Positions 7,414 through 14,528 of a stretch of 17,239 nt of DNA are shown in pieces. The position numbers and the translations under genes are program-made. The stretch is taken from NCBI GenBank assembly GCA_913054055.1, contig CAJXIT010000028.1, forward strand, positions 1 through 17,239, written 5' to 3'. Numbering within the stretch: position 1 is the first letter of the stretch; the number at the start of each line of letters is the position of its first letter. This DNA comes from an uncultured Thalassolituus sp. (GTDB taxonomy: Bacteria > Pseudomonadota > Gammaproteobacteria > Pseudomonadales > Oceanobacteraceae). The notes beneath the pieces were generated by a model. The model worked only from the letters and a program-made list of their open reading frames with translations. It made no database searches and was not told the origin of the DNA.

Positions 7414-7465
7414 TTAGAGCAATAAAAAAAACGCGTCAATTGACGCGTTTTTTTTATTGCTCTAA
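7414..7465. terminator. 52-base perfect palindrome, bidirectional terminator after purD
   Basis: The sequence is perfectly self-complementary over 52 bases (26 per arm, centre between 7439 and 7440). From the outside in, each left arm reads TTAGAGCAAT, eight A residues, then ACGCGTCAA counted with the last A shared. In RNA from either strand it gives a G+C-rich stem ending in a run of eight U, the hallmark of an intrinsic terminator, extended by a further 10 pairs. It lies 34 bases after the purD stop. The next gene runs in the same direction, so the leftward activity has no obvious client. Confidence 0.88.
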
Positions 7466-7566
7466 ACCCGGTTTTCAGAAGTAGCCATCTAGTTCAGTAC
7501 AAACTTTCCTTTACCAATCTGTTTCCTATATCATAATGACTCTTTTGGTTCATTTGATCTTTCTGC

Positions 7567-9843
7567 ATGCTACGCATTTTTATCATACTTTTTATATGGC
7601 TTACCCTAAGTCATACCACACTGGTACATGCCGACCACAAACAAGATCCGCATGCATACCCCAGTAGCATCATACTTGCACCAGGCTCATTACAAATCAC
7701 ACTGAATAAAAGCATTCAATGGCTAAAGGCTGAACACTCAAATTTAAGCTTAGGCCAACTTCAATCTAGCCATAACTCTGTATTTCAAAATATTAATGAA
7801 GGTGCTGTTTTAAAAGAAGATCAAGTGTATTGGTTGCGCATGCGTATGATCAATCCAACAAAAAATGGCATTCCTTTGGCACTTTCCCTGTCACCTAAAA
7901 ATATGATGATTGAAGCCGCCTATAGTAAATCTGAAGGCACCTGGGCCCATTTAACGCATATCAAGTCCGATACTCTGCTAACAGGTCATTCATCTTTAGT
8001 GATAACAATTGAAGGGCGTTCTGACAGCTGGGTTTACTTAAGAATAAAAGCCATCACCACGACAAAACTTGAAGCGCAACTTAAGGACCTTGATGATTAC
8101 ATTCAAAATGTGAGTGCATATCAGCAATTAATTGGCGCCTCCATTGCTTGTATTTTTATCGTTATTTTATTACACCTGACCGCCATTCAAACCCACAATC
8201 ACGTTAGGCACTATTTAATCGTGCTGATGGGGGTTATTGCCATTATTTATATCGCGAGTCATGCGCCCTCTTCAATTCTACCTCAGTGGCTTATTATTCT
8301 AAGCAATCAAAGTCCATGGATAATTGCATCTTTGCTGGCTTTATCAAGTTTCAAAACTGAGTTTTATAAACAACACATTCTTTCATCCAGTAATATTTTT
8401 CTTATCTTATCCTTAGTATTAATTGGCCTTATCTTAGTCAACCTGTCCTATATTACTTTGCTCAGTGTGAGTCTTATACCTGCTATTTATGCCGCATATA
8501 ATGCGAGCCGGGTCAGTCGAGCGCTATTTATTTCTTGTGTCACGTTCATTGTTACTTGCAGCTGGAGCTTACTCTATACAATCACTCCAGCCACTATTCA
8601 CTCACCAACCAATATGCATGAAGTCTACGGCTTTGTGCTAACCGTACTATGCGCCAGTGGCAGTATGATCACACCCTACTTTAGGCGTCAAACTGCTCGG
8701 CAAAAACCCACAAACATCACCAACCAATCACCATTTTTATCGCAAATTAGCCATGACTTCCGCACACCTATGAACGGGGTATTGGGCATGGCAGAACTAT
8801 TAAAAGATACCCCACTTAGCCAACAACAACGCAGCTTTTTATCCACTATTGAACAGTCCGGTCATGACTTATTACGCTTAATTAATCGCGTGAGCGATAT
8901 GGGGAAATTGCAATCAGGAAAACTACAAAGTGAAAAGACAAGTTTTGATTTAATTGAACTCATTGAAAAAGTGATTGAACGTCACACCCCACTTGCTGAA
9001 CAAAATCAAGTGGAGATCATCCTTAATATCGACCCTGTTATTTCAAGTAATATTCTTTGCGATGAAGATCGACTTAATACGGTTTTGGACAATTTGGTTC
9101 TAAATGCATTATCAAAAACTAAGCAAGGCGAACTGGAAATCAAGATTCACTGGATAGATGAGAACAAACAAGATCAACTATTTTTTACGATACGAGATTC
9201 TGGTAAAGGCCTAGATAAAGAAACCTTAAAACAAATAATTAATAGCCACAATCAAATCACTAATCCAACCTTAGACATTCAAAATATCGATTTTGGATTA
9301 TTTTTAAGTAAACATATTATTGAAGCGCTGCAAGGTGCCTTTTATATTGAAAGCAGTTCAAAAATTGGCACCACTATCCGCTTCTCAATGCAGGTTGCCA
9401 CTGACCACTCCCAGCAAGCAAATCTTAAATTCAATACCTTAAAAGGTTTATCCCTTTTAGTGGTGGATGACAACAGTACATTTCGCACAGTGATTCAACA
9501 GTATGCGAATAGCTGGGGGGCTCATGCGGATGCCACCTATAATGGCAAAGAAGCTTTGGCCCTGTTACGTAACCATAAAACCATAGAAACCCCTTATGAT
9601 ATCATGTTAATTGATCAAGACATGCCGATCATGAATGGCTTTCAATTAGCTTCAAAAATTCAAGACGACCCAGATATAAACCAAGACATTATTAAGATCA
9701 TGCTGACAGGCTCCAGCATCACCAGCCAAGATAACCTGGCATTAGATGCTGGTATCCATCAAGTGATCACCAAACCCGTCACAGCAAGGGCACTACAGGC
9801 CATACTGGCTAAGCATGTTATGCAGCGCAATCAACGTAAATAA
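7567..9843 (+). CDS. RetS-like hybrid histidine kinase (7TMR-DISM, kinase core, one receiver)
   Basis: Inner-membrane sensor kinase of 758 residues. A signal peptide (1-22, ending VHA) precedes a periplasmic domain (about 23-180) of 7TMR-DISMED2 type. Seven hydrophobic helices follow (about 188-206, 216-234, 238-260, 276-293, 295-311, 318-338, 351-371). The dimerisation helix carries SHDFRTP with the phosphorylatable H396. The ATPase domain has an N-box with N509/N513 and G1 DSGKG (544-548). Its G2 reads FGLFLSK around 576-582, where one glycine of the usual GLGL is phenylalanine. A receiver domain (about 630-750) has the DD pair, phospho-acceptor D683 and the TKP lysine. The domain order and the position after purD match P. 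aeruginosa RetS (PA4856), which inhibits GacS, but RetS has two receivers and this has one. Function as a Gac/Rsm modulator is inferred from synteny. Confidence 0.85.
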   Translation: MLRIFIILFIWLTLSHTTLVHADHKQDPHAYPSSIILAPGSLQITLNKSIQWLKAEHSNLSLGQLQSSHNSVFQNINEGAVLKEDQVYWLRMRMINPTKNGIPLALSLSPKNMMIEAAYSKSEGTWAHLTHIKSDTLLTGHSSLVITIEGRSDSWVYLRIKAITTTKLEAQLKDLDDYIQNVSAYQQLIGASIACIFIVILLHLTAIQTHNHVRHYLIVLMGVIAIIYIASHAPSSILPQWLIILSNQSPWIIASLLALSSFKTEFYKQHILSSSNIFLILSLVLIGLILVNLSYITLLSVSLIPAIYAAYNASRVSRALFISCVTFIVTCSWSLLYTITPATIHSPTNMHEVYGFVLTVLCASGSMITPYFRRQTARQKPTNITNQSPFLSQISHDFRTPMNGVLGMAELLKDTPLSQQQRSFLSTIEQSGHDLLRLINRVSDMGKLQSGKLQSEKTSFDLIELIEKVIERHTPLAEQNQVEIILNIDPVISSNILCDEDRLNTVLDNLVLNALSKTKQGELEIKIHWIDENKQDQLFFTIRDSGKGLDKETLKQIINSHNQITNPTLDIQNIDFGLFLSKHIIEALQGAFYIESSSKIGTTIRFSMQVATDHSQQANLKFNTLKGLSLLVVDDNSTFRTVIQQYANSWGAHADATYNGKEALALLRNHKTIETPYDIMLIDQDMPIMNGFQLASKIQDDPDINQDIIKIMLTGSSITSQDNLALDAGIHQVITKPVTARALQAILAKHVMQRNQRK

Positions 9844-9938
9844 GCATTACCTGACCTCTGTCATACTTTTCATCATTCAGAGCATGCATCTGCACCAGAT
9901 ACTCAGTAAAATGCAGAAAACGACTTGAGTATATCCCT

Positions 9939-10577
9939 ATGCGATCACTATCTTTCTTGGATTACTTCATATCCCATGTGGATAACAGCCTAAAAACCCT
10001 TGTGCCGAAAGCCGCTAGCCCGCACCGTGCATCCCCCGCTGAGCAAGCGGTAGAGTGTGAGTTCAATGAATCTGAGAGGCAACACGCTGCCGGGTTAATG
10101 CGCATTAACCATACAGGTGAAGTCTGTGCTCAAGCGCTTTATCAAGGCCAATCATTGACGGCGCGCCTACCAGATGTTCGCGATGCAATGGAAGAAGCGG
10201 CAGAAGAAGAGATTGACCACCTTGTTTGGTGCGAGCAGCGCATTCATCAACTTGGCAGTCACACCAGTATTTTAAACCCAATGTTTTATGGGTTGTCTTA
10301 CGGCATTGGTGCAATAGCCGGGGCTCTGGGTGATAAGTGGAGCCTAGGATTTGTTGCCGCCACTGAGCATCAAGTTTGTGCGCATCTAACAAGCCACCTA
10401 ACAGAATTACCCGAGCAAGACGCTAAGAGCAAAGCCATTCTTGAGCTAATGTTAGAAGATGAAGAAAAGCACGCCACAGTGGCATTGGAAGCGGGCGGAG
10501 TAAGGTTCCCAGCCCCTGTTCAAAAGGCCATGACCCAACTATCAAAAATAATGACCAAAACCACCTATCGCCTATAA
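9939..10577 (+). CDS. coq7: 3-demethoxyubiquinol 3-hydroxylase (Coq7)
   Basis: Coq7 is a membrane-associated di-iron monooxygenase that hydroxylates the ring of demethoxyubiquinol, a late step of ubiquinone synthesis. The protein is 212 residues (about 215 in Pseudomonas). All expected metal ligands are present: E61 in NHTGEVCAQALYQGQSL, E91 and H94 in the first ExxH (EEEIDH), E143 in ATEHQVC, and E175/H178 in the second ExxH (EDEEKH). The C-terminus MTKTTYR is typical. The start is set by family alignment (a short amphipathic N-terminus leading to LKTLVP); there is no strong Shine-Dalgarno. The 95-base gap after the kinase gene shows no convincing terminator, so some readthrough is possible. 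Most gammaproteobacteria use UbiF at this step; Coq7 fits the Pseudomonas/Oceanospirillales side. Confidence 0.96.
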   Translation: MRSLSFLDYFISHVDNSLKTLVPKAASPHRASPAEQAVECEFNESERQHAAGLMRINHTGEVCAQALYQGQSLTARLPDVRDAMEEAAEEEIDHLVWCEQRIHQLGSHTSILNPMFYGLSYGIGAIAGALGDKWSLGFVAATEHQVCAHLTSHLTELPEQDAKSKAILELMLEDEEKHATVALEAGGVRFPAPVQKAMTQLSKIMTKTTYRL

Positions 10578-10635
10578 ATGTTCTGGCTCGTAATATTGGA
10601 CTATAGTTTATCTATGAAGATCAATAAGGCGAGCT

Positions 10636-10995
10636 ATGTCGACATTTTCTTTTGGCACTTACGCACTGCTCGATGAGCAATATTTAGAGATCACTGCAAA
10701 TGAAGGTGTTGAGCTGGATATGGCTGAAGCACAAGAATGCACAGAACTTTATGCCAGCCTTAACCGACCACTAGGGCTTTTGATCAATCGCAAACACGCT
10801 TATTCATCTTCACTAGAATTTGTGATGAAGGTGGCACAGGCGCCACAGGTGAAAGCCTTTGCAATCTTAGTAAAATCAGAGCGTTCAGCCATGGTAGCCG
10901 ATTCGCAAAAGTTGTTTTTCAATATCCCTTTTGAAGTCTTCTTTGAAAAGCAAACCGCTTTAGACTGGCTAAAGCGGCAGCTGAATACGCTTTAA
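10636..10995 (+). CDS. Small STAS / SpoIIAA-like cytoplasmic protein
   Basis: Protein of 119 residues with no signal peptide or membrane segment. The pattern is a beta-rich N-terminus (FGTYALLDEQYLEITA), a helix (about 28-42), the strand LGLLINR, another helix and strand (VKAFAILVKS), and a C-terminal helix ending FFEKQTALDWLKRQL. This is the alternating layout of the STAS/SEC14 (SpoIIAA-like) fold found in short proteins of marine bacteria. Closing with a phrase like TALDWL is common in that group. An AAGGCGAG stretch about 7 bases upstream supports the start. It follows coq7 by 58 bases and converges with the OsmC-family gene, whose stop is 20 bases away. The real function is unknown; the fold assignment rests on pattern recognition only. 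Confidence 0.7.
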   Translation: MSTFSFGTYALLDEQYLEITANEGVELDMAEAQECTELYASLNRPLGLLINRKHAYSSSLEFVMKVAQAPQVKAFAILVKSERSAMVADSQKLFFNIPFEVFFEKQTALDWLKRQLNTL

Positions 10996-11015
10996 CCAGA
11001 TCTGAAGGTATGACT

Positions 11016-11447
11016 CTAAGCGGTTTCGCCTAACTCAATGACTTCATAATCGTGGGTTATTTCAACCCCAGCGGCTTCCATCATGATACTGGCCGAGCAA
11101 TACTTTTCAGCGGATAAAGCCACCGCACGCTTTACTTGTGCGTCTTTTAGGCCATAGCCTTTCACCACAAAGTGCAGATGAATTTTGGTAAACACACTAG
11201 GAATGGCGTCGGCACGTTCTGCTTGTAACTCCGCCACACAATCCACCACATTTTGGCGAGATTTCTTCAGAATACTCATCACATCAAAACTGCTGCATCC
11301 GCCTAGGCCCATAAGCAACATTTCCATAGGGCGCACACCCATATTGCGACCACCGTGATCTTCCGGACCATCCATAACAACTGAGTGACCACTGCCCGAC
11401 TCACCTAGGAACATGGCGTCTTGAACCCATTTAATACGTGCTTTCAT
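11016..11447 (-). CDS. OsmC-family protein (YhfA-like)
   Basis: Protein of 143 residues closely matching E. coli YhfA in length and wording: MKARIKWV at the start, FLGESGSGH, RPMEMLLMGLGGCSSFDV, FTKIHLHFVVKG and AEKYCSASIM. The two redox cysteines of the OsmC/Ohr fold are present (C51 and C117), so a thiol-based peroxidase-like or related role is plausible, but YhfA itself has no settled substrate. It is transcribed divergently from the crp/vfr gene, the arrangement also seen for yhfA and crp in E. coli and for the OsmC-like gene next to vfr in P. aeruginosa. This is old, conserved linkage. The 3' end faces the small STAS-like gene. The Shine-Dalgarno (GTAGAG just before the ATG) is weak. Confidence 0.93.
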   Translation of the reverse strand: MKARIKWVQDAMFLGESGSGHSVVMDGPEDHGGRNMGVRPMEMLLMGLGGCSSFDVMSILKKSRQNVVDCVAELQAERADAIPSVFTKIHLHFVVKGYGLKDAQVKRAVALSAEKYCSASIMMEAAGVEITHDYEVIELGETA

Positions 11448-11503
11448 ACTCTACGCTCAAAATTTAAAAGAGGAGATTACCACAAGCGGCCCTAGATGCA
11501 GAA

Positions 11504-11557
11504 GAACTGCCTCCAACACGGTCACAATAAAGCACCAGACTAAGTAGGACGCAGTTC
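11504..11557. repeat. Inverted repeat in the OsmC-crp intergenic region
   Basis: GAACTGC at 11504-11510 and GCAGTTC at 11551-11557 are exact inverted copies. Pairing continues inward (TCC/GGA) after one mismatch, giving 11 positions with 32 bases between the arms. It lies in the 218- to 251-base divergent control region, otherwise without genes. It may be an operator or chance. Confidence 0.3.
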
Positions 11558-11654
11558 CCAAAATGAAACAATATCTGGTAAAAATAGCCTCATTCCTATG
11601 AATGTTATTCACCTAGACTCACAAATAAGTGCATAATAATGTGGCATTTAATGC

Positions 11655-11660
11655 TATAAA
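11655..11660 (+). promoter_or_regulatory. Possible -10 box of the crp/vfr gene
   Basis: TATAAA lies in an A+T-rich run, with no good -35 at standard spacing. A transcript starting about 7 bases later would begin near 11667, leaving a leader of some 32 bases before the ATG at 11699. It would exclude the ATG at 11666. I looked for a TGTGA-N6-TCACA CRP site in 11560-11660 and found no clear one, although the perfect inverted repeat TGAAT-GTT-ATTCA at 11599-11611 is present. Confidence 0.35.
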
Positions 11661-11698
11661 TAATAATGAAATCAAGGTTTGATGATTTAGGTTTAAAT

Positions 11699-12370
11699 AT
11701 GAATACAGGGCTACGTACAGATCGACATAAGCATTTGGACTACTTTTTGTCTCAATGTCATCGTCGTCGCTACCCAGCACGCAGCACTATTATTTATGCG
11801 GGCGACAAAAGTGATTCCCTTTTTTACATCATCAAGGGTTCGGTGACGGTTATCATTGAAGATGATGATGGTCGCGAAATGATCATGGCCTATCTAAACG
11901 AAGGTGACTTCTTTGGTGAAATGGGCCTATTTGATGAAGTGAGCCCTCGAAGCGCTTGGATCAAAGCCAAAATCGAATGTGAAGTAGCCGAAATCAGCTA
12001 CAGTAAATTCCGCGAAATCAGCGCACAGGATCCTAGAATTCTTTACTTTATTGGTGAGCAAATGGCCACGCGCCTGCGCAAAACCACCCGTAAAGTTGGC
12101 GACCTGGCCTTTTTAGATGTAACGGGTCGTGTGGCTCGCACCCTGCTTGACCTGAGCCAAGAACCAGATGCCATGACCCACCCTGACGGCATGCAAATCA
12201 AAATTACTCGACAAGAAATCGGCCGCATTGTGGGCTGTAGTCGTGAGATGGTAGGCCGAGTATTAAAAGCCTTAGAAGAACAAGGCTTGGTAAGCGTTAA
12301 AGGCAAAACCATGGTGGTGTTCGGTGCCCGTAAAGCCGCTACACTGCCTAGTCGCAGAGAAACTGATTAA
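11699..12370 (+). CDS. crp: cAMP-responsive regulator of the CRP/Vfr type
   Basis: Global transcription regulator, 223 residues from the start used here. The cyclic-nucleotide-binding beta-roll (about 15-120) has GSVTVIIEDDDGREMI, YLNEGDFFGEMGLF and RSAWIKAK (the conserved R and S that bind the cAMP phosphate). A dimerisation helix and a winged-helix domain follow, with RQEIGRIVGCSREMVGRVLK, nearly identical to E. coli CRP and P. aeruginosa Vfr. The ATG at 11666 would add 11 residues. I chose 11699 because MNTGLRTDRHKHLD then aligns residue for residue with the Vfr N-terminus, because AGG lies 7 bases upstream, and because a TATAAA sits too close to 11666. A tail of 12 residues (KAATLPSRRETD) after the usual FGAR end is an extension. 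Its stop is 3 bases from the thpR stop. Confidence 0.95.
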   Translation: MNTGLRTDRHKHLDYFLSQCHRRRYPARSTIIYAGDKSDSLFYIIKGSVTVIIEDDDGREMIMAYLNEGDFFGEMGLFDEVSPRSAWIKAKIECEVAEISYSKFREISAQDPRILYFIGEQMATRLRKTTRKVGDLAFLDVTGRVARTLLDLSQEPDAMTHPDGMQIKITRQEIGRIVGCSREMVGRVLKALEEQGLVSVKGKTMVVFGARKAATLPSRRETD

Positions 12371-12373
12371 CCA

Positions 12374-12880
12374 TCAATCCAATTCTCGCTGCCATAACGT
12401 TTGGTAGCGAGTAACGCCTCCTGCCACACTCTGCATCAATGCCAGTCGATCAAATATGACTTCCCCTTGAATACACACATTATTTTCTAGCATTGTTAAT
12501 CCTATGGCATTTGGCGGAAATGGACTTAATGTCATATGTGGGCGAAATGTCCGTGCTATTTCTAAAGATGGCAATCGTGACAAATGACTTATCCCCTCCT
12601 GAAGCGATGGACTCACCCCCCCTTGTAACGCCCAAACTTTAGCCTGCTGCTCATTGGGGAACCAACCTTGAGCATCAAATTGCCATTTTACAGCCACCTG
12701 CATGAAACACGACTCCAGCTCACTCATTAAAGCCAAAACCTGCTGCTGAGAGCGCCTTCCTAAGAAATAAAGCGTCATATGAAGATCTGAAACATGGTGA
12801 AATGGTAACCCCTGCACATCCAAGGGTTTAATTTTCTCAATCGAAGCCAAGGATGGCAGTAATGCAACAAAAACTCTCAT
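12374..12880 (-). CDS. thpR: RNA 2',3'-cyclic phosphodiesterase (2'-5' RNA ligase family)
   Basis: Protein of 168 residues from the 2H phosphoesterase superfamily, defined by two HxTx motifs. Both are present: HMTLYFLG at 34-41 and HMTLSPF at 115-121. The start MRVFVALLPS and the segment before the first motif (HHVSDLHMTL) are typical for the ThpR/LigT group (E. coli 176 residues), which hydrolyses 2',3'-cyclic phosphates on RNA and can reversibly make 2'-5' bonds in vitro. It faces the crp gene tail to tail with only 3 bases between stops, and is divergent from the response regulator gene with 57 bases between starts, so both promoters must overlap there. P. aeruginosa has no such gene between vfr and trpC. 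Confidence 0.88.
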   Translation of the reverse strand: MRVFVALLPSLASIEKIKPLDVQGLPFHHVSDLHMTLYFLGRRSQQQVLALMSELESCFMQVAVKWQFDAQGWFPNEQQAKVWALQGGVSPSLQEGISHLSRLPSLEIARTFRPHMTLSPFPPNAIGLTMLENNVCIQGEVIFDRLALMQSVAGGVTRYQTLWQRELD

Positions 12881-12937
12881 AGCCAGCTCGTAATCTAGGT
12901 CTATACTAAAAATGATTGTTATCCACTTGGCAGATTT

Positions 12938-14467
12938 ATGGAAGACTCAATATTCGCGGACGAGCCGTCTACGGACACAAACACCGCTGAAACCCTAGCC
13001 CCGTGGCATGTTCTGGTAGTGGACGACGAAGCCGGTGTTCACCAAGTGACTGAAATGGTGCTCAGAGACTTCAAATTTGATGATCGCCCACTGAAAATCA
13101 GTAATGCCTACAGTGCCAAAGAAGGCCGCGAAATCATGGCTAGAGAAGAAGACATTGCTTTGGCCATTGTGGATGTGGTCATGGAAAGCGATGACGCTGG
13201 CCTTGAGCTCGTACGCCATATTCGCCAAGACCTAAAAAACCACTATACCCGCTTAGTTTTGCGCACTGGTCAGCCGGGTCAGGCCCCTGAAGAACAGGTA
13301 ATCATTAACTATGATGTTGACGATTACAAAGATAAAACTGAGTTAACCAGCAATAAACTGATCACCCTGCTGTATGCAACCCTGCGGTCTTACCGAGATA
13401 TCTGCGTGATTGACCAACATAGACGCAGCCTAGAGCAAGTCATTATTTCCTCAACGGAAATTTTCGAAGCCAATTCATTAAGTACTTTCGCTTCTGCTGT
13501 CTTAAAACAAGTATGTAATTTACTGCATTTAAAAGGGGCCATTTTTTACTGCGCCTCGCTTAATGAAGATTTGGGAGAAATAGAAGATTACCAGGTACTG
13601 GCCGCCACTGGTGACATGTCTCAATACCAAACCAAGCACAAAGCCGATTTACCTGAACAAGTTATTCAAGCATTTGAAAGGGCCAAATCAGAAAGGCATT
13701 CCTTTGTTGAAGGCACTGCATACACAGGATATTTCACCACAAGTCATGGCAGTGAAAATTTACTTTATGTCTCAATGAACGAAGAGCTGTCAGACATGGA
13801 CCACCAGCTACTGGATATTTATGCGAATAATGTGGCCATAACCTATGAAAACCTTCTCTTAGGCGATGAAATCATCGACACGCAAAAAGAACTGGCGTAC
13901 ATCCTAGGTGAAGCGGTTGAGCAACGCTCAAAAGAAACGGGCAGCCATGTAAGGCGGGTTGCCATGTACAGCCACCTATTGGCGAAACTGAGTGGCATCG
14001 ATGATATTGAAGCTGAAATCATTAAGCTAGCCAGCCCATTACACGATGTGGGTAAAATCGGTATCCCAGACCGAATCTTGAAAAAGCCCGGAAAATTTGA
14101 ACCCGAGGAATGGGAAATAATGAAAACCCATGCGCAAATCGGTGCGGATTTATTGGGTCGAAGCGATAATGATGTGATTAAAATGGGAAAAATAATCGCT
14201 GGCCAGCATCATGAGCGCTGGGAAGGTGGAGGCTACCCAAATAATTTAAAAGGAGAAGACATTCACATTGCAGGGCGCATTACCGCACTGGCTGATGTGT
14301 TTGATGCCCTGGGCTGCAAGCGTTGTTACAAAGAACCATGGCCAATGGATGAAATACTAGCCGAAATCAATAAACAAAAAAGCAAACAATTTGACCCTAG
14401 CTTAGTGGATTTATTAAATGAAAATATCGATGAGTTTTTAAAAATCAGGGATGAATACCCTGAATAA
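12938..14467 (+). CDS. Response regulator with DUF3369 and HD-GYP c-di-GMP phosphodiesterase domains
   Basis: Cytoplasmic protein of 509 residues. A receiver domain (about 26-150) has the acidic VVDDE cluster, phospho-acceptor D79 (IVDVVME), and LRTGQPGQAPE in place of the usual switch threonine segment. A GAF-like middle domain (about 160-315) matches the DUF3369 family that accompanies this class. The HD-GYP domain (about 320-505) starts EAVEQRSKETGSHVRRV and keeps the metal ligands: H369/D370 in HDVGKIGIPD, the HAQIG histidine, QHHERW, and ADVFDAL. The signature reads GGGYP (432-434 for GYP), so hydrolysis of cyclic-di-GMP is expected. The gene ends convergently with trpC. No partner kinase lies next to it. 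Which signal it answers is unknown. Confidence 0.92.
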   Translation: MEDSIFADEPSTDTNTAETLAPWHVLVVDDEAGVHQVTEMVLRDFKFDDRPLKISNAYSAKEGREIMAREEDIALAIVDVVMESDDAGLELVRHIRQDLKNHYTRLVLRTGQPGQAPEEQVIINYDVDDYKDKTELTSNKLITLLYATLRSYRDICVIDQHRRSLEQVIISSTEIFEANSLSTFASAVLKQVCNLLHLKGAIFYCASLNEDLGEIEDYQVLAATGDMSQYQTKHKADLPEQVIQAFERAKSERHSFVEGTAYTGYFTTSHGSENLLYVSMNEELSDMDHQLLDIYANNVAITYENLLLGDEIIDTQKELAYILGEAVEQRSKETGSHVRRVAMYSHLLAKLSGIDDIEAEIIKLASPLHDVGKIGIPDRILKKPGKFEPEEWEIMKTHAQIGADLLGRSDNDVIKMGKIIAGQHHERWEGGGYPNNLKGEDIHIAGRITALADVFDALGCKRCYKEPWPMDEILAEINKQKSKQFDPSLVDLLNENIDEFLKIRDEYPE

Positions 14468-14469
14468 GA

Positions 14470-14501
14470 AAGCCATCAAAACACAACATGTTTGATGGCT
14501 T
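14470..14501. terminator. Bidirectional terminator between the HD-GYP gene and trpC
   Basis: A perfect 11-bp stem (14470-14480 with 14491-14501) around a 10-base loop lies 2 bases after the HD-GYP stop and 27 bases beyond the trpC stop on the opposite strand. On the + strand a broken T-rich tract (TTCAATCTGTTTT) follows; on the - strand the stem ends in CTTTCTT. It can serve both convergent transcripts. Confidence 0.75.
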
Positions 14502-14528
14502 CAATCTGTTTTAGCAGCATGGTTTCAA

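Noticed and set aside
10105..10392. 95-codon open frame on the - strand inside coq7
   Set aside because: It is fully antisense to a conserved di-iron enzyme whose metal ligands are all encoded on the + strand; the peptide has no recognisable motif.
11590..11660. CRP binding site controlling crp/OsmC
   Set aside because: Only partial resemblance: an inverted TGAAT/ATTCA pair with the wrong spacing; no TGTGA-N6-TCACA match was found.
11016..14467. Alternating-strand block as a defence island or mobile element
   Set aside because: All genes belong to conserved housekeeping or signalling families, with no integrase, transposase, terminal repeats or nuclease-type effector; the OsmC-crp linkage is ancestral.
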